Numbered from the stretch's first letter, positions 32,969 through 41,563 are shown. The stretch is DNA of 64,000 bases from JACTOJ01 sp032335695 (GCF_032335695.1 NZ_JACTOJ010000023.1:10694-74693); one strand, 5' to 3'. The notes: generated from the letters alone by a model not told the origin. Translations and numbers: made by a program.

Positions 32969-33719
32969 CATTCAATTTGTTTTTCATTTTTGCAACGGCT
33001 ATCATTTTCAGCTTTACAGGAAAGCAATTTTTTATTCTGTTTATGAATCCCGGAACAATTATCTCTTTATTTTTCATAAATCCTTTGTACGCAAATCTAG
33101 CAACCTCTTCGGCAGCCATAGCACCACGTGGAGTTTCTTTTTCTTCTCTAATAAAGAAATTAGTTTTTGTGGCTCCTGGACATAATACAGATACTTGTAC
33201 ACCCTTTTTCTTTGCTTCATATCGAATTGCTCTGCTATAGCTTAGTACAAAAGCTTTGCTTGCAAAATATGTGCTGGTATATGGTCCAGGCTGAAAAGCG
33301 CCAGTTGAGGAAACATTTAAAATTTTACCCTTTCCCTGTCCATACATGTCAGAAATATATAGTTTACAGAGTTCTACAAGATTTATGATATTTAATACCA
33401 TCATACTTTCATCTTTCTTTAAATGGATTTTATCTGTAGCGCCAGCCAAGCCTATTCCAGCATTATTCACAAGTATAGAAATTCTTAAATTAGATTCTTT
33501 TGTCCAGTTATATATTTCTGTTGCTGCACCTATCTTTCCCATATCCTGCTGATAGGTAAATACAGTGGTCTTGAACTCATCTTCTAATTTTTGTTTAGCG
33601 TTATGCAAGCTTTCACTGCTAGAAGAAACTATTACAACATTGCAGCCATCTCTAGCAAAATTTCTAGCAAGCTCAAAGCCTATTCCACTTGTTCCTCCCG
33701 TAATTAATACATATTCCAT
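32958..33719 (-). CDS. Short-chain dehydrogenase/reductase (DltE-like)
   Basis: A 253-residue classical SDR. ATG 33719 with GAAAGGAGTG upstream is chosen over an ATG 20 codons earlier. Motifs: TGGTSGIG, VNNAGIGLAG, NVSSTGAFQPGP (catalytic Ser) and YFASK (Tyr, Lys), then LCPGATKTNFF. It shares its architecture with the SDR at 11230-11991, and both are of the type annotated as SDR family oxidoreductase YqjQ/DltE. It follows a Crp/Fnr-like gene on the same strand and may be its target. Substrate unknown. Confidence 0.87.
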   Translation of the reverse strand: MEYVLITGGTSGIGFELARNFARDGCNVVIVSSSSESLHNAKQKLEDEFKTTVFTYQQDMGKIGAATEIYNWTKESNLRISILVNNAGIGLAGATDKIHLKKDESMMVLNIINLVELCKLYISDMYGQGKGKILNVSSTGAFQPGPYTSTYFASKAFVLSYSRAIRYEAKKKGVQVSVLCPGATKTNFFIREEKETPRGAMAAEEVARFAYKGFMKNKEIIVPGFINRIKNCFPVKLKMIAVAKMKNKLNAKI

Positions 33720-33784
33720 AGGTAAGCACTCCTTTCTTCTTATATAATTATAGAAGCAAGAAATGCTGCAGTAATTCACATATG

Positions 33785-34369
33785 TTAATTGAAAGAATTA
33801 TTTTTTATCCCTTTCCTTATCCTGCTCAAAGATGCAGCTCTGACGCCTATGTAAGATGCAATATATCTTAATTCAACTCTATCATGAAGATTAGGATATT
33901 GTTCGCAAAAATTAATATATCGTTCTTCAGCATTCATTAAAGCTGAATTCTTAATCCTGTTTTCCAGTTTTTCCACTTCTCTTAGATAATACTTAACAAA
34001 TATGTTGTTTAAGTCTTCATCTTCTTTTATAATTTTATGTACCAATTCATATGGTAGCTGAATACTTTGACAATCTTCCAGGCATTCGATAGTAAATGAT
34101 GAAACACTTGATTTCCGTAAGCCTTCAGAAGAAAAAAATTCATTTTCACTGCTGAAACATTTTGTAATGTCATTTCCTTGATCATCGATATAATATCCTC
34201 TAACTATGCCATGAATGATAAAATAAAGGCTTGTAGATTTTATACCTTCCAGCAGCACAATATGTTTGTCATGGAAATTCACGAAATGAGCTTCACCATT
34301 AATTATGTCAGCAGTATTCTTATCTATTTTAATTCCAAGGCCCTTTTCCAAATACTCACTAGCATTCAT
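33785..34369 (-). CDS. Crp/Fnr-family regulator
   Basis: A 194-residue protein; start uncertain (ATG 34369 or TTG 34381, both with imperfect sites). The N-terminal cNMP-binding-like beta-barrel includes SLYFIIHGIVRGYYIDDQG and FFSSEGLRKSS. The C-terminal HTH (ERYINFCEQYPNLHDRV, then YIASYIGVRAASLSRIRKG) recognises DNA. No N-terminal Cys cluster is present, so it is not an oxygen-sensing FNR. It resembles the Crp-like regulators commonly placed beside oxidoreductase genes, here the SDR 65 bp downstream. Ligand unknown. Confidence 0.82.
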   Translation of the reverse strand: MNASEYLEKGLGIKIDKNTADIINGEAHFVNFHDKHIVLLEGIKSTSLYFIIHGIVRGYYIDDQGNDITKCFSSENEFFSSEGLRKSSVSSFTIECLEDCQSIQLPYELVHKIIKEDEDLNNIFVKYYLREVEKLENRIKNSALMNAEERYINFCEQYPNLHDRVELRYIASYIGVRAASLSRIRKGIKNNSFN

Positions 34370-34433
34370 TCCCTTTATCAAATCCTTTTTAATTTATTAA
34401 TAAAATAGTGCTAAAAATTTTACTTTTTACAAT

Positions 34434-34487
34434 GAGGGCAGTCCATTAATCTATGTAACACTTAGGTTTATAGACTGTCCTCAAAAA
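34434..34487 (-). terminator. Stem-loop downstream of the ABC-F gene
   Basis: GAGGACAGTC pairs with GACTGCCCTC (one mismatch) across a roughly 33-nt loop. No clear T-run follows on the minus strand, so its role as a terminator is tentative. Confidence 0.4.
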
Positions 34488-34575
34488 TAATGACTGAAAT
34501 ACTTTCCAAAGAAGAAAAGTTTAACTCTCTAATCAGAAGAAAATTTGTGTCAGAAACCGATGGATTTAATTCCGG

Positions 34576-36054
34576 CTAAAGCTCATAAAACTTCGTTGCA
34601 ACATTTTTGCAAAATTCACTGTCATGCTCCACAAATAATAAAGTTGGAGAATATTGAAGCAATAGCTCTTCTATCTGCATGCGGGATATAATATCAATAA
34701 AATTAAGCGGCTCATCCCATATGTGCAAATGAGCTTTCTCGCAAAGACTTTTTGCAATAAGAACTTTTTTCTTTTGTCCCCCGCTAAAAGAACACATATC
34801 TTTTTCGAATTGATTTCTTGAAAAATCAAGTTTTCTTAAAATAGCTTTAAAAAGACTTTCATCAATATTGTTTTCAAAAGCGTAATCCGTTAAGTTTCCC
34901 TTAAGATGGGATGTATTCTGAGATACATAGGATATCTTAAGTTCACTCCCTTTTGTAAAAATACCTGTATAATTTATGTCCTCACCACAAATAAGTTTTA
35001 TAATGCTTGACTTTCCCGAACCATTTTTACCTTTCAGTGCAATTCGGTCACCTTGTTCAATAATAAGATCAACATCCTTGCAGACCATGGTGTCACCGTA
35101 AAAAATCGAAACATTTTCAAGTTCCACAAGCCTATTTTTATGATAAGAAAGTTGAGAAAGCTTCAAGCTGTCGGAACTTTCAATATTTTTGAGAAGCATA
35201 GATTTTTCTTCAATAGCTGCCTGCTGTCTATTTTCCATTGACTTGGAATGTTTCATCATTTTAGCAGCCTTATGCCCCACATACCCTTTATCCAGCTTAG
35301 AGCCAGAATTTGTTGTTCCTTTTTTGGATTTTTCCACTTTATCTGACCAATTACTTGTTCGCTTTGCAGCTTTTGATAAGCGATTAATATCTTTTTTCAG
35401 CTTTTCGTTTTCTGCCAGCTCAAATTCATCCTGCCTTTTTTTATTTTCCCACCAGCTGGAAAAATTACCTCTTTGTATTTCTATATTTGTTTTATTTATT
35501 GAAAGAACATGGTCAATACAATTGTCCAAAAAAGACCTATCATGTGAGATGAGAATAAATCCCTTCTTTTTTCTGAGATAATTACTAAGTTTTTTTCTGC
35601 CATCTACATCCAAATGATTTGTAGGCTCATCAATAAGCAAAAATGAGTTTTCCTTCAAAAACATAGCAACAAGTAAAGCTTTGGTCTGCTCACCCTTTGA
35701 CAGTGTATTAAACTGTCGATATAAAACATCATCCTCTATATCCAATAAGGATAATTCTTTGATTATTTCCCAATCCATTGAATTTGGGCTGATTTCCTTT
35801 ATGATATCTATGACGAAGCTTTCATTTTCTTGCGTCTCATAAGGAAAATATTCAAAAGTCACATTAGCTGAAATACCTCCGCTATATTCATATTTTCCAA
35901 GTAGAAGATTTAAAAAGGTAGTTTTACCTCTTCCATTTCTTCCTGTGAAGCCCAATTTCCATTCTGTATCAATTTGAAAATTTACATTTTCAAAAATATT
36001 ATCGTAACTGCTTTCATAAGCGAAGGTTAGATTTGTAGCATTTATTAAAGACAT
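34576..36054 (-). CDS. ABC-F ribosomal protection protein, Lsa/CplR-like
   Basis: A 492-residue protein with two ATPase domains and no membrane segments. ATG 36054 behind GAGGAGG. Domain 1: GRNGRGKTT (38-46), LSKGEQTKA, LLIDEPTNHLD; linker about 190-300, Lys-rich (NRLSKAAKRTSNWSDKVEKS). Domain 2: GKNGSGKSS, FSGGQKKKV, IWDEPLNFID. The N-terminus and length match the Lsa/CplR branch, which releases lincosamides, streptogramin A and pleuromutilins from the ribosome. This is a resistance gene by family resemblance; the phenotype was not tested. A complex leader region precedes it. Confidence 0.88.
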   Translation of the reverse strand: MSLINATNLTFAYESSYDNIFENVNFQIDTEWKLGFTGRNGRGKTTFLNLLLGKYEYSGGISANVTFEYFPYETQENESFVIDIIKEISPNSMDWEIIKELSLLDIEDDVLYRQFNTLSKGEQTKALLVAMFLKENSFLLIDEPTNHLDVDGRKKLSNYLRKKKGFILISHDRSFLDNCIDHVLSINKTNIEIQRGNFSSWWENKKRQDEFELAENEKLKKDINRLSKAAKRTSNWSDKVEKSKKGTTNSGSKLDKGYVGHKAAKMMKHSKSMENRQQAAIEEKSMLLKNIESSDSLKLSQLSYHKNRLVELENVSIFYGDTMVCKDVDLIIEQGDRIALKGKNGSGKSSIIKLICGEDINYTGIFTKGSELKISYVSQNTSHLKGNLTDYAFENNIDESLFKAILRKLDFSRNQFEKDMCSFSGGQKKKVLIAKSLCEKAHLHIWDEPLNFIDIISRMQIEELLLQYSPTLLFVEHDSEFCKNVATKFYEL

Positions 36055-36119
36055 GTTTTTGTCCTCCTCTGTAATTAATAGTATATATAACAAAGTCGGA
36101 ACAATAGGTGACTTTATTA

Positions 36120-36200
36120 CTACTCCATATAAATGTCACCTGAAGCATCCGGCTTCATATGGAGATTATCATGTGTTAACAAAGTATCTTTATCGCTCAT
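36120..36200 (-). CDS. 26-codon upstream frame in the ABC-F leader
   Basis: ATG 36200 behind AAGGAGGATTAATA. The peptide MSDKDTLLTHDNLHMK continues PDASGDIYME. The coding bases also form mutually exclusive hairpins: CTCCATAT/ATATGGAG with inner GAAGC/GCTTC, versus AGGTGAC/GTCACCT reaching toward the next gene. A ribosome pausing here could switch structures and expose the ABC-F start, as in other antibiotic-resistance leaders. Whether the peptide itself matters is unknown. Confidence 0.5.
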   Translation of the reverse strand: MSDKDTLLTHDNLHMKPDASGDIYME

Positions 36201-36225
36201 TATATTATTAATCCTCCTTATTCTT

Positions 36226-36278
36226 ATTATTTATAAAAAAATAAGAGCCGCAAGAAATTATTATTCTTACAGCTCTTA
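36226..36278 (-). terminator. Leader terminator (attenuator) before the ABC-F gene
   Basis: AAGAGCTGTAAGAA pairs with TTCTTGCGGCTCTT around TAATAAT, followed by TATTTTTTTAT on the minus strand. It lies upstream of the 26-codon frame and about 170 bp before the ABC-F start, so transcription must pass it. This is typical of antibiotic-responsive attenuation. Confidence 0.8.
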
Positions 36279-36377
36279 AACATACATAGTTAAGCTAAGC
36301 TTTATAGCATAACACAAGGCATATGTTAAGAAAAAAATAACAACTTTCTCGCATAAGTACAACAAAAAACAAAGCAT
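36276..36377 (-). CDS. Candidate hydrophobic leader peptide ahead of the attenuator
   Basis: A 33-codon frame from ATG 36377 (weak GATAGG site) whose stop codon touches the first base pairs of the attenuator stem. It begins MLCFLLYLCEKVVIFFL and is Cys/Leu-rich. Its position is what ribosome-mediated attenuation requires: a drug-stalled ribosome would keep the terminator from folding. There is no similarity evidence; the positional logic is inference. Confidence 0.4.
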   Translation of the reverse strand: MLCFLLYLCEKVVIFFLTYALCYAIKLSLTMYV

Positions 36378-36540
36378 AGCTGCCTATCTTTTTGTTATAT
36401 TGTACTTTAAAAATTAGCAAGAAAAGTTAATCATTTTTTCACCTCAAATTTCAATTTTTTATTATTATACCATCATGCATGGAAAAAGTCAAAAGCAAGA
36501 GAATTAAGGGATTTCAATATAACTGCTTAATTAAATCATC

Positions 36541-36909
36541 TTATCTCATAATAGCCTTGATAATTAGCAATATTAATGCTATCCATATTAATATAATTGG
36601 TATTGCAAAGTACCACCTTTTAGGCTTTCCGCTACTCCATAAGTTTTCTGCCTCAATTCTGCATTGATTAAATGTTCTTTCTGGTATAAATCTTACTGTT
36701 ATCGCTATAAATATTGGAAGTAAAATTAAGTCATCTAACAAACCTATAATCGGTATGAAATCAGGTATAAAATCAATAGGTGATAACGCATACCCAATTG
36801 TAATTCCTGCAAAAATTTTTGCAATTACAGGTGTTTCCTTCTTCCTTAAAGCAATAAATACAGCAGGTATATCTGATTTTAATTTTCTAGCTCTAGCTTT
36901 TAAATCCAT
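36541..36909 (-). CDS. YkvA-family (DUF1232) membrane protein
   Basis: A 122-residue protein with the DUF1232 core TPVIAKIFAGITIGYALSPI followed by DFIPDFIPIIGLLDDLILLP, the signature of YkvA-like proteins. A further C-terminal membrane helix (WYFAIPIILIWIALILLIIK) follows. ATG 36909 has an AAAGGAAA site. Monocistronic. DUF1232 proteins are widespread small membrane proteins of unknown function. Confidence 0.85.
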   Translation of the reverse strand: MDLKARARKLKSDIPAVFIALRKKETPVIAKIFAGITIGYALSPIDFIPDFIPIIGLLDDLILLPIFIAITVRFIPERTFNQCRIEAENLWSSGKPKRWYFAIPIILIWIALILLIIKAIMR

Positions 36910-37037
36910 ATTTTAATTTTCCTTTGTTTTAATATGTTTTGATTTATGATATTTTACTACTCTATAGCAATATTATATCATATTTCAGAATCATACCTAG
37001 AAAATTCTATTTGTAATCCATGATTTTATATAGCTGC

Positions 37038-37511
37038 TTATAAACAGTCAATCCATTTCTTAAGCTTGCTTTCAGGCATTACCATTTTGTCTGTATCAAA
37101 TCTGATATCAATGGCATTTGTAACAATGCTATTCTTACAAGCCTCTTCCATATCCTTTATTGTATGTCCAATCCATCCTCCATTCGTTACAAATGGAATT
37201 ACAGTCTTTCCTGACAGATCATATTCAGATAAAAAAGTTGCAACTGCTGGAGCATAAGTATACCACCATACTGGAGTACCTATAATAATCGTATCATAAG
37301 CTGCTAAATTTACTGAAAGAGGTTTTATTTCCGGTTTAAATCCATGATCTATCTCCTTTTTCCCTTGATCAACCACCGAATTGTAATCCCCTGTATAAGG
37401 TTTTGCTGTTTCAATTTCACATATATCAGCACCAGTAGCCTTCTGAAGCTGCTCTGCAATTTTCTTCGTATTATTTGTGTAAGAATAATACATAATCAAT
37501 TTTTTTCCCAT
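37038..37511 (-). CDS. Flavodoxin, last gene of the redox operon
   Basis: A 157-residue protein; ATG 37511 behind GGGAGGAAT is chosen over an ATG 20 codons earlier inside the upstream gene. It has the FMN phosphate loop YYSYTNNTKKIAEQL near the N-terminus, IIIGTPVWWYTYAPAVATFL (FMN ring contact Trp) and FVTNGGWIGHTIKDM. This long-hydrophobic-strand type of flavodoxin often pairs with aldo/keto reductases and Fe-ADHs in MerR-controlled operons. It is 5 bp downstream of the CMD gene. Probable electron carrier or quinone reductase. Confidence 0.87.
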   Translation of the reverse strand: MGKKLIMYYSYTNNTKKIAEQLQKATGADICEIETAKPYTGDYNSVVDQGKKEIDHGFKPEIKPLSVNLAAYDTIIIGTPVWWYTYAPAVATFLSEYDLSGKTVIPFVTNGGWIGHTIKDMEEACKNSIVTNAIDIRFDTDKMVMPESKLKKWIDCL

Positions 37512-37516
37512 ACACT

Positions 37517-37837
37517 TTATTCCTCCCAAACTTCTTTTGCCAGTGTAAAGGCTGCCCAACCATTTGGCCATCCCACATAAAAGGCTAGATGTGTTATAGC
37601 CTCAGCAATTTCTTCTGCAGTCACACCATTATTCTTTGCATTTGCCATATGATATTTTAAAGAGTTATCAAAAATCCCTTTTGTCATTAATGCAGTTACG
37701 GTAATCAAGCTTCGATCTCTCAGGGACAATTTATCCTCTCGTGACCAAACCTCACCAAATAGGACATCATCATTTAATTCTGCAAATTTAGGTGCAAATG
37801 TTCCAAGCGCGTCTCTGCCTGCTGTCTGCTTTTTCAT
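37517..37837 (-). CDS. Carboxymuconolactone decarboxylase family protein
   Basis: A 106-residue AhpD/CMD-fold protein (RSLITVTALMTKGI, LKYHMANAKNNGVTAEEIAE, HLAFYVGWPNGWAAF). It lacks the AhpD CxxC pair, so it is not a canonical alkylhydroperoxidase. ATG 37837 behind TTGGAGG. Members of this type are commonly co-encoded with cupins, AKRs and flavodoxins, as here. Its catalytic role is unknown. Confidence 0.85.
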   Translation of the reverse strand: MKKQTAGRDALGTFAPKFAELNDDVLFGEVWSREDKLSLRDRSLITVTALMTKGIFDNSLKYHMANAKNNGVTAEEIAEAITHLAFYVGWPNGWAAFTLAKEVWEE

Positions 37838-37922
37838 AGTAACCTCCAATTCTTATGAAAAACTATTATCTAGATCATAAATAGTTTTTCATAAAGTTTT
37901 AATCTAAATTATTATTAACTGT

Positions 37923-38765
37923 TTATAAACTCCAGCTTGTTAAATATTCAACTGTACTCGGATCATAATGCGAAAAGAATGCACTTTGAGCCTCATCCAG
38001 CCCTGCGATTTCATTCTTATCTTCTAAACTAAGTTCAAAATCAAACACATTGAAATTCTCAATCATCCTGTTCTTATGAATAGATTTAGGAATAACTACA
38101 ATATCGCTTTCCATAAGATATCTTAAAATTATCTGTGCCACAGATTTGTTGTATTTTTCACTAATTTTTGTAAGTATAGGATTTGTAAATATATCTTTTC
38201 TTCCTTCGGCAAAGGGTCCCCAGGATTCATGGATAATACCATACTTTTTCATGATTTCATGAGCTTCTTTCTGCTGTTGGAACGGATGTGTTTCTACCTG
38301 ATTAACTGCCGGAATTACTTCCTGATACTTACATAGGTCAATCAACCTGTCAGGATAGAAATTGCTTACACCAATCGCTCTTAATTTTCCTTCTTTATAT
38401 GCTTCTGTCATAGCTCTATAAGTGCCATAATAATCATTAAATGGCTGATGAATAAGCATTAAATCAATATAATCTGTCTTCAATTTCTTTAATGACTCCC
38501 CAATGGATGCCTTTGCCTTTTCATAGCCTCCATTGCTAATCCAGATTTTTGTAGTAATAAATAATTCTTCTCTTGGAACACCACTTTTTATAATGGCATT
38601 ACCAACACCTTCTTCATTTGCATAAGCTTGAGCTGTATCAATAGAACGATATCCAGAATCAATTGCTTCAAGCACATATTTTTCACATTCTGCTGGGTCT
38701 ACTTGATAAACACCATATCCTAAGATTGGCATCTTTACTCCATTATTTAATGTCACATATCTCAT
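37923..38765 (-). CDS. Aldo/keto reductase
   Basis: A 280-residue AKR: GVKMPILGYGVYQV at the start, YRSIDTAQAYANEEGVG with catalytic Asp and Tyr, FITTKIWISN (Lys), LMLIHQPFND (His), and IVVIPKSIHKNRM for NADPH binding. The catalytic tetrad is complete. Such enzymes reduce aldehydes, including methylglyoxal-type compounds, with NADPH. It is the third gene of the operon starting with the Fe-ADH, 28 bp after the cupin gene, and is probably induced with it by the MerR protein. Confidence 0.92.
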   Translation of the reverse strand: MRYVTLNNGVKMPILGYGVYQVDPAECEKYVLEAIDSGYRSIDTAQAYANEEGVGNAIIKSGVPREELFITTKIWISNGGYEKAKASIGESLKKLKTDYIDLMLIHQPFNDYYGTYRAMTEAYKEGKLRAIGVSNFYPDRLIDLCKYQEVIPAVNQVETHPFQQQKEAHEIMKKYGIIHESWGPFAEGRKDIFTNPILTKISEKYNKSVAQIILRYLMESDIVVIPKSIHKNRMIENFNVFDFELSLEDKNEIAGLDEAQSAFFSHYDPSTVEYLTSWSL

Positions 38766-38793
38766 AAATAAATCCTCCTCTTTTTAATTTGTC

Positions 38794-39204
38794 TTATTTC
38801 AATTTCCTGTACTCTTCATCTGTCACTGGTTCACACCATTCATTGGAACCGCCTTCTACTGGAACAGATAAGGCTAGATGTGCAAAAGCCTCATCTGCTA
38901 CAGCACCATGCCAGTGCTTGATTTCGGGAGCAATATATACCACATCTCCGCTCTTTAAAAGTTGTGGTTCTTTACCCATCTCCTGATACCATCCGTGACC
39001 ACCGACACAAATCAATATCTGTCCACTGCCATGATGGATATGCCAGTTATTACGACATCCCGGTTCAAATGTTACATTGCTGATAAAAACTTCCTTGCTA
39101 TTCAAAAGATTTAAATAGCTTTTCCCAATAAAATAAGGTGCATAAGCAGTATTTTCTTCTCCAAGTGAAAAGTCAGATACCTTTTCTAGTCCTTTTACGT
39201 CCAT
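38794..39204 (-). CDS. Cupin-domain protein
   Basis: A 136-residue single-domain cupin with both motifs: FEPGCRNNWHIHHGSGQILI (GX5HXH) and PEIKHWHGAVADEAFAHLAL (second His set), so metal binding is likely. It resembles cupins found beside carboxymuconolactone decarboxylase genes. ATG 39204 follows GAAGGAGAATG. Second gene of the Fe-ADH operon, 31 bp after the first. Substrate unknown. Confidence 0.88.
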   Translation of the reverse strand: MDVKGLEKVSDFSLGEENTAYAPYFIGKSYLNLLNSKEVFISNVTFEPGCRNNWHIHHGSGQILICVGGHGWYQEMGKEPQLLKSGDVVYIAPEIKHWHGAVADEAFAHLALSVPVEGGSNEWCEPVTDEEYRKLK

Positions 39205-39235
39205 TTTTCATTCTCCTTCTCATTCTTCTTTTTTC

Positions 39236-40408
39236 TTACTTATATGATTTTTCATATATTTTTATACAATCTTCCTGGGATAAAGGACATGGATCACACA
39301 TAAATAGTCCCCCCATTGTTTCCCTTGCATTTGTTGCCATCTTATCTAATTCACTCTTTTGTATTCCATAGTCTGACATTTTCAGATTAGCTACTTCACA
39401 TGCCTCCTGCAGCTTTATAAGCATCGTAATAAAGTCCTGAGGATCTTTTGCCTCCTGCATACCTAATGCTTTTGCCATACGAACAAACCTGTCATCACAT
39501 GCATGCTTATCTATAAAATACTGATAATACTCTTTACTTATCATGATAAGTCCTGCTCCATGTGGAAGTTCTTGATGATAGGCACTCATTGCATGCTCCA
39601 TAGAATGTTCACTAGTACATGCACTGATGGTCATAACAGTTCCAGAAAGAGTATTGGCAAATGCTACATGTTCTCTTGCCTCCATATCATTTCCATCCTT
39701 TACAGCTCTAGCAAGATATGCTCCAATATTCTCAATTGCTGTCAGAGCATACATGTCACTCATCATATTAGCAGCTGCTGATATATAACATTCTGTACTG
39801 TGAAATAATGCATCGAAGCCCTGATAAGCTGTAAAGGCATGCGGAACGCTTTTCATTAGCTCAGGATCTACTATCGCCAAAACTGGGTAAAGAGAGTCTG
39901 GACCACCAAAGCCCATCTTTTCATTGGTCTCTTCATTGGTAACAACGCCCCACTGATCAACCTCTGAACCAGTTCCTGCTGTAGTGGTAATTGCTACAAC
40001 TGGTAATGGTTCCTTTGTAAGTGGCTGGCCTTTTCCAGTTCCACCATACATATAATTCCATAGATCTCCTTCATTTGTAGCCATAGCTGCAATTGCTTTT
40101 GATGCGTCCATAACACTTCCGCCGCCTAATGCAACCACAAAATCACATCCATTTTCTCTTGCAAAGGCTCCACCAGACATTACAGTTGATTTTAACGGAT
40201 TCGCTTCCACCTTATCAAATAGAACTGTTTCTACTCCTGCAGCATGAAGTTCCTCTTCACATCTTTTAAGATAACCATTTGCTTTTGTTGATTTTCCACT
40301 AGAAATAACTAGTAAAGCCTTCTTTCCTGGAAGCTGCTGCTCTCTTAATTGATTTAATTGCCCTTGCCCAAACAGTAGTCTGGTTGGGGAATATTTCATA
40401 AAACTCAT
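39236..40408 (-). CDS. Iron-containing alcohol dehydrogenase
   Basis: A 390-residue group III ADH. The NAD(P) site GGGSVMDASKAIA lies near residue 95, and the metal ligands in VDPELMKSVP, HSMEHAMSAYHQELPHG (two His) are in place. The family reduces aldehydes or ketones, in clostridia often butyraldehyde or related. It is the first gene of a five-gene operon divergent from merR, transcribed from the 19-bp-spacer promoter at 40498-40528. Likely induced by reactive aldehydes through that regulator. Confidence 0.92.
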   Translation of the reverse strand: MSFMKYSPTRLLFGQGQLNQLREQQLPGKKALLVISSGKSTKANGYLKRCEEELHAAGVETVLFDKVEANPLKSTVMSGGAFARENGCDFVVALGGGSVMDASKAIAAMATNEGDLWNYMYGGTGKGQPLTKEPLPVVAITTTAGTGSEVDQWGVVTNEETNEKMGFGGPDSLYPVLAIVDPELMKSVPHAFTAYQGFDALFHSTECYISAAANMMSDMYALTAIENIGAYLARAVKDGNDMEAREHVAFANTLSGTVMTISACTSEHSMEHAMSAYHQELPHGAGLIMISKEYYQYFIDKHACDDRFVRMAKALGMQEAKDPQDFITMLIKLQEACEVANLKMSDYGIQKSELDKMATNARETMGGLFMCDPCPLSQEDCIKIYEKSYK

Positions 40409-40497
40409 ATCAAATACCCCTTTTCTTTTTTTATTTTTTTTAGCTAAAAATATATTTTAGTCTTGCATAAGTTTCATTTATGTCTTATGATAAATAT

Positions 40498-40528
40498 ATT
40501 CTAATACCTAAACCTAACTTTAGGTCAA
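40498..40528 (-). promoter_or_regulatory. MerR/NmlR-type promoter of the redox operon
   Basis: On the minus strand TTGACC (40528-40523) and TAGAAT (40503-40498) are 19 bp apart. The spacer dyad CCTAAAGTTAGGTTTAGG is close to the site described for AdhR/NmlR regulators of aldehyde-detoxifying genes. The divergent MerR protein is the expected activator. Confidence 0.8.
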
Positions 40529-40571
40529 TACTTTATTTAAAATTTAAATTTAAAATTATTGGAGATAATTT

Positions 40572-41018
40572 ATGAATTATTCTATTGGCGATATTTCAGA
40601 AATGCTAGACATATCCGTATCAACCCTACGTTACTATGACAAAGAAGGACTCCTTCCTCTGGTCAATAGAACGCCTGGAAATATCCGAGTATTCGATGAT
40701 ACAGATGTTGAATGTCTTAAAATGATCGAATGCTTAAAGAATACAGGAATGCCACTTAAGGATATCAAACAATTTTTCGAATGGTGTGAAGAAGGAGATT
40801 CTACAATTGACCAGCGATATGAGCTATTCGTTCATCAAAAAGAAAAGACCGAAAAGCAGATTTCAATTTTACAAAATGCTTTGGAACGAATAAATTATAA
40901 ATGTGAATTTTACAGAATATCAAAAGAAAATGGGACAACAAATGTTCCCGGATTACGTGAAGAATTAGCCATGAAATTTCTAAATAAGTCTACAGAAAAT
41001 GATACAATGAACAAATAA
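40572..41018 (+). CDS. MerR-family regulator (AdhR/NmlR-like)
   Basis: A 148-residue short MerR protein: SIGDISEMLDISVSTLRYYD, EGLLPLVNRTPGNIRVFDD, then a coiled coil (DQRYELFVHQKEKTEKQIS) and a short C-terminus. The size and sequence match the AdhR/NmlR group, which senses aldehydes or electrophiles through a thiol. Here a Cys lies at about residue 117 (YKCEFYR). ATG follows TTGGAGAT. It is divergent from the Fe-ADH operon with its cognate-looking promoter in between. Confidence 0.9.
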   Translation: MNYSIGDISEMLDISVSTLRYYDKEGLLPLVNRTPGNIRVFDDTDVECLKMIECLKNTGMPLKDIKQFFEWCEEGDSTIDQRYELFVHQKEKTEKQISILQNALERINYKCEFYRISKENGTTNVPGLREELAMKFLNKSTENDTMNK

Positions 41019-41045
41019 TAAGAGCTTGTCTAGCTCTTATTTTAA
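41017..41045 (+). terminator. Intrinsic terminator after merR
   Basis: AATAAGAGCT pairs perfectly with AGCTCTTATT (5-nt loop), followed by TTAAA. It overlaps the merR stop codon region. Confidence 0.65.
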
Positions 41046-41112
41046 ATGTAGCTTATTTTACCATCATTGAAATCTGAGCCTACATTTTTATAAGCGGCAT
41101 TTAAAAAAGTGG

Positions 41113-41235
41113 ATGGAAATGGGAAGACGTTCTCTGAGAATAACATTGCCTATAGCAGTTGGAATTATAGCAGTCACATGTATCGCATTAGTAATTAATA
41201 TTTGGTATTGCCTACATCGAAATGGGATAATATAA
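41113..41235 (+). CDS. Possible 40-residue membrane peptide or gene remnant
   Basis: ATG 41113 opens MEMGRRSLRITLPIAVGI, then a hydrophobic segment (IAVTCIALVINIWYCLH). Basic residues followed by one membrane helix resemble the start of a methyl-accepting chemotaxis or sensor protein. There is no convincing ribosome binding site, so it may be a truncated relic. Low confidence. Confidence 0.25.
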   Translation: MEMGRRSLRITLPIAVGIIAVTCIALVINIWYCLHRNGII

Positions 41236-41266
41236 ATGTAATTTTATATGATTTAAAACAAAGGCA

Positions 41267-41563
41267 TTAATTAATGAAACCTAGTATTATTATTGCTACC
41301 ACTATATAGGGCAAAGAAAGGATAAGTAGAATTAAGGCCGCCTTTTGCCTATCAGCTGATTCTTTTTTATTTTCCACAGAGTAATTTAATCTGATTCTAT
41401 CGCCGCTTCCTAGAATACCATAAAAAACAGCTGATAAAAGCATGCCTATTAAGCCTATGCTTCCAGCAACTTTGCCAGCAGCAGATAAATTAAAAATTAA
41501 AGCAGTTATTGTTAGTAGGATTATTAATGCTAAAATGCTAAAGAAAAGAGATTTTTTATACAT
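41267..41563 (-). CDS. DUF5316-like small membrane protein
   Basis: A 98-residue protein with three predicted membrane helices (FFSILALIILLTITALIF; GKVAGSIGLIGMLLSAVFYG; LILLILSLPYIVVAIIILGF). The segment SIGLIGMLLSAVFYGILGSG followed by DRIRLNYSVE matches the conserved centre of DUF5316 proteins. Function unknown. Start ATG follows AAGGGTGG. Monocistronic. Confidence 0.68.
   Translation of the reverse strand: MYKKSLFFSILALIILLTITALIFNLSAAGKVAGSIGLIGMLLSAVFYGILGSGDRIRLNYSVENKKESADRQKAALILLILSLPYIVVAIIILGFIN

Noticed and set aside
34489..34578. A 29-codon plus-strand frame (MTEILSKEEKFNSL...) in the gap before the ABC-F gene end
   Set aside because: No ribosome binding site and no similarity; kept out although its composition is coding-like.
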